64,000 nucleotides of DNA from Chamaelirium japonicum (taxonomy: Eukaryota; Streptophyta; Magnoliopsida; Liliales; Melanthiaceae), in contig OX393550.1 in the NCBI GenBank assembly GCA_947650365.1, positions 49,585,594 to 49,649,593 of the forward strand, read 5' to 3'. The notes below the pieces were generated by a model. That model was given only the letters and a program-made list of their open reading frames with translations. It was not told the DNA's origin and did no database searches. A program made the translations under genes and the position numbers. Shown here piece by piece: positions 62,220-64,000 of this stretch (position 1 is the stretch's first letter; each line of letters begins with the position of its first letter).

Positions 62220-63340
62220 TGGGCTGACACGTGGCACAAAGGTCTCAACTTTATAAGTATTTATAGATTTATGTGAGGAAATATTATCGATACATTAATG
62301 GTGAAATTGCTATGGAAGTACAAGTTTAATATCATAATGTGGAAAGAAGGATGACAAGTCCGTGTTTAGGTCTAGTGAAAGATTTTGGGAAGTGGGGAGT
62401 GTCTGTTTATTTGATCAAAGATCTTGATAGGTGGGGAGAGGATGATATCGTGGCAAACTCCAGATTGCATATTTTTATGCAAGATGAGTTAATCTTTGAC
62501 CCAACTTTCTTATTCGCTCCCTGAATAGTGAATATTGTTAATATAATATTTTTCAATCGTGTAGAGTGACCCTGATAACTTATATTGGCTGAAAAAACAT
62601 GACAATGACATAATACTAGATAATACCAAAATGAAGTGCACAATGTTAAAGGATCTTACATTAGCAAGATATCAAGGTGTAGATAAAATGTTAAGCGGTA
62701 ACCTAACTAAATAGGCTTCAAATGCCATAGGACCATGTAATTACTTTTGCTTTCAACTGCTTTACACAAATTTTGACCAAGCAAAATCTATCCAATTTCC
62801 TGATAACTGAGAAATAAATGATGAACAAGATAAATATGTTGAATTTCTTGTTTCTTCATACTTTCTGTGCCGGAGCATAAACATAACAAGAAAAAATGAC
62901 TATTGTGATGAAAAAAAGATGCAGCTAGGCATATATCGGTTGGAATTGTTGGATGCTGATATATAATTATACATAACTGGTTTGAAACTTTGAATAGACA
63001 TAACTATTTCTCAGAGTAGTATGCCTCATTTTTCAGAAGTTAAACAATGTTCTGATTAGTGATTATTACCTATTTCAGTGCTGTTCGCATTTGTTGTACA
63101 TTTTGGTGTCTAGTGCTGCGGTTTGTAACTCAAATTTTTTTTTGATGATACCATTGCAGATATATCCGAAGTCAGATCCTGCAAGTTATTCTAGTGCTTA
63201 CATCAGTAGGACAATTAAGGTGTGGATATGGAGATGGCTAAAAGTTCTTTACTCTTTGTCGAATGGTAGCGACTGATCTTTTTTTATTTCCTCCCTTTGT
63301 AATGCAGGATATAAGGACTGCAGGTCAGTTTTCTGCGTAG
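60090..63340 (+). CDS. Candidate small three-exon gene, unknown function
   Basis: Three open stretches join in phase 0 through standard splice sites: 60090-60227 (ends CCG/GTATTG), 63160-63219 (CATTGCAG/ATATAT to AAG/GTGTGG) and 63308-63340 (AATGCAG/GATATA to TAG). The product would be 76 residues: a basic N-terminus with GYLIRYRCLLSLAKS, a Ser/Ala/Gly stretch, then DPASYSSAYISRTIK and the end DIRTAGQFSA. The basic, Ser-rich start is compatible with organelle targeting, but no family is recognised. GC-rich sequence upstream (59,800-60,090) looks like a 5' leader or first exon. It also has open frames on either side of a CT run at 59957-59972, so the true start may lie further upstream. The large intron holds a mitochondrial rRNA fragment. 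This is a proposal only. Confidence 0.35.
60228..61835. other. Presumed intron of the candidate small gene
   Basis: AT-rich sequence without a recognised gene or clear transposon end. Confidence 0.4.
61838..62150 (+). pseudogene. Mitochondrial 18S rRNA (rrn18) fragment in nuclear DNA
   Basis: It carries hallmark small-subunit rRNA words in order: GAACACCAAAAGCAAAGGCA, GCGAAAGCATGGGGAGCGAA, GATTAGATACCCT, CAGGGGCCCAGCTAACG, GGGGAGTACGGTCGCAAGAC and AAACTCAAAGGAATTGA. The spacing and the AGCAAAGGCAGCTCTTTGG text match plant mitochondrial rather than plastid or nuclear 18S. It covers about 300 bases of a gene near 1.9 kb, with many substitutions at otherwise conserved sites (for example AATAGTCC for the usual GGTAGTCC). 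It is therefore a decayed nuclear copy and not a working rRNA gene. Confidence 0.88.
62163..62216. repeat. (GA)n microsatellite
   Basis: About 26 GA units directly following the mitochondrial rRNA fragment. Confidence 0.96.
62217..63159. other. AT-rich spacer
   Basis: Bases 62236-62256 match 13264-13284; both lie just after a GA run. No gene was recognised. Confidence 0.45.
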
Positions 63341-64000
63341 CTTCTGAAGTTGACTGTGCCTTAGTGGCATGTAAATATTGAGCTACTCTTGTTTTTTTAA
63401 ATGATTGTAATGATGCATAAATAGATAATAATCGGTCTTATGGTCCCCAACGTTTTTTTAGGGATTATAAACTTCTGGATATACAGATATATGCATTCCT
63501 CCTAACTTTCACCTTCATATAGACATTGACATATTGCTCCTTTGCTTTTGGGTTTTCATAACAGCCTACCAAGATTCTTTCCTATTTCTTGCCTTTCACC
63601 CCAGATTCTGTCAGTAACAACCTTCTATGGATTCTAGACCATCCATCTCTGGTAACTTACTTGTACTTTCAATCTAGTCAGACTACTACCATTCAGGCAA
63701 TACAAAGCATACAACTTATAGTAAACATACAGTATATGTACAATATTCTAACACCCTACTCAAACTCAAGGTTGGTTATACATTGAGTTTGATATGAAGA
63801 ACCGAATAATATGTCCACTGAAATCTGGTTGATTTATTCACATATGTTCTCATCTTGACATTAATTCTGAATTAATAAGTTCCCGGCTCCTGGTCAAGAA
63901 ATTTTTGAGCAAGTAACCGAGTCACCGAGCCATTGGTATTATTAAAATAACCTTCTGTTCAGAAGCCACAGTGCAAGCTATGACCAATGACTTCTCGATA
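63341..64000. other. Right edge, nothing recognised
   Basis: AT-rich sequence without a recognised feature. It may be 3' UTR and spacer of the candidate small gene. Confidence 0.4.

Overview
This is nuclear DNA of a flowering plant. It shows GT-AG (and one GC-AG) spliced genes, long AG/CT microsatellites, several classes of plant transposon, and a decayed piece of mitochondrial 18S rRNA gene. The repeat load is high and gene density is low, about three to four genes in 64 kb. The proteins look angiosperm and possibly monocot, but I cannot name a species from the sequence alone.

Genes: (1) An AP2/ERF transcription factor of the DREB A-4 (ERF034-like) type lies on the minus strand at 3.2-4.0 kb. 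Its reading frame is shifted twice, so as written it is broken. (2) A complete type I J-protein (DnaJ/ANJ1 class) with a C-terminal CAQQ farnesylation box lies on the minus strand at 13.9-29.5 kb. It has seven coding exons, and its third intron is 13.4 kb long and full of transposons. (3) A complete 8-amino-7-oxononanoate (KAPA) synthase gene of biotin synthesis lies on the plus strand at 35.8-48.8 kb. It has eleven exons, with a LINE in intron 3 and an old LTR element in intron 7. (4) A weaker candidate is a small three-exon gene at 60.1-63.3 kb that I do not recognise.

Mobile DNA: the best-preserved element is a 3,947-bp hAT transposon at 17.8-21.75 kb, inside the DnaJ intron. It has terminal inverted repeats, a perfect 8-bp target duplication and an uninterrupted two-exon transposase of 726 residues, so it may be autonomous. 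A 693-bp relative with similar ends and its own perfect 8-bp duplication sits 5 kb away in the same intron. Other datable insertions are a LINE carrying only ORF1 (36.6-40.2 kb, 18-bp target duplication) with a hAT-like element nested in it; a 2,635-bp solo-LTR-like element (31.4-34.0 kb, 5-bp duplication) inside one unit of a 717-bp tandem duplication; and a 4,481-bp LTR-like element (52.1-56.6 kb, 5-bp duplication) that splits a CCCAC-rich array of about 3.3 kb. Several MITEs and foldback elements were also found.

Layout: 0-0.4 kb minisatellite; 0.4-13.8 kb AP2/ERF gene and repeat-rich spacer; 13.9-29.8 kb DnaJ gene; 29.9-35.0 kb repeats; 35.6-48.8 kb KAPA synthase gene; 48.8-59.6 kb repeats and the CCCAC array; 59.7-63.4 kb candidate small gene with the mitochondrial rRNA fragment in its presumed intron; then unassigned sequence. 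The genes have no common pathway and are not an operon. I found no undescribed enzymatic system. The unusual content is in transposon architecture and in the two frame breaks of the AP2/ERF gene.
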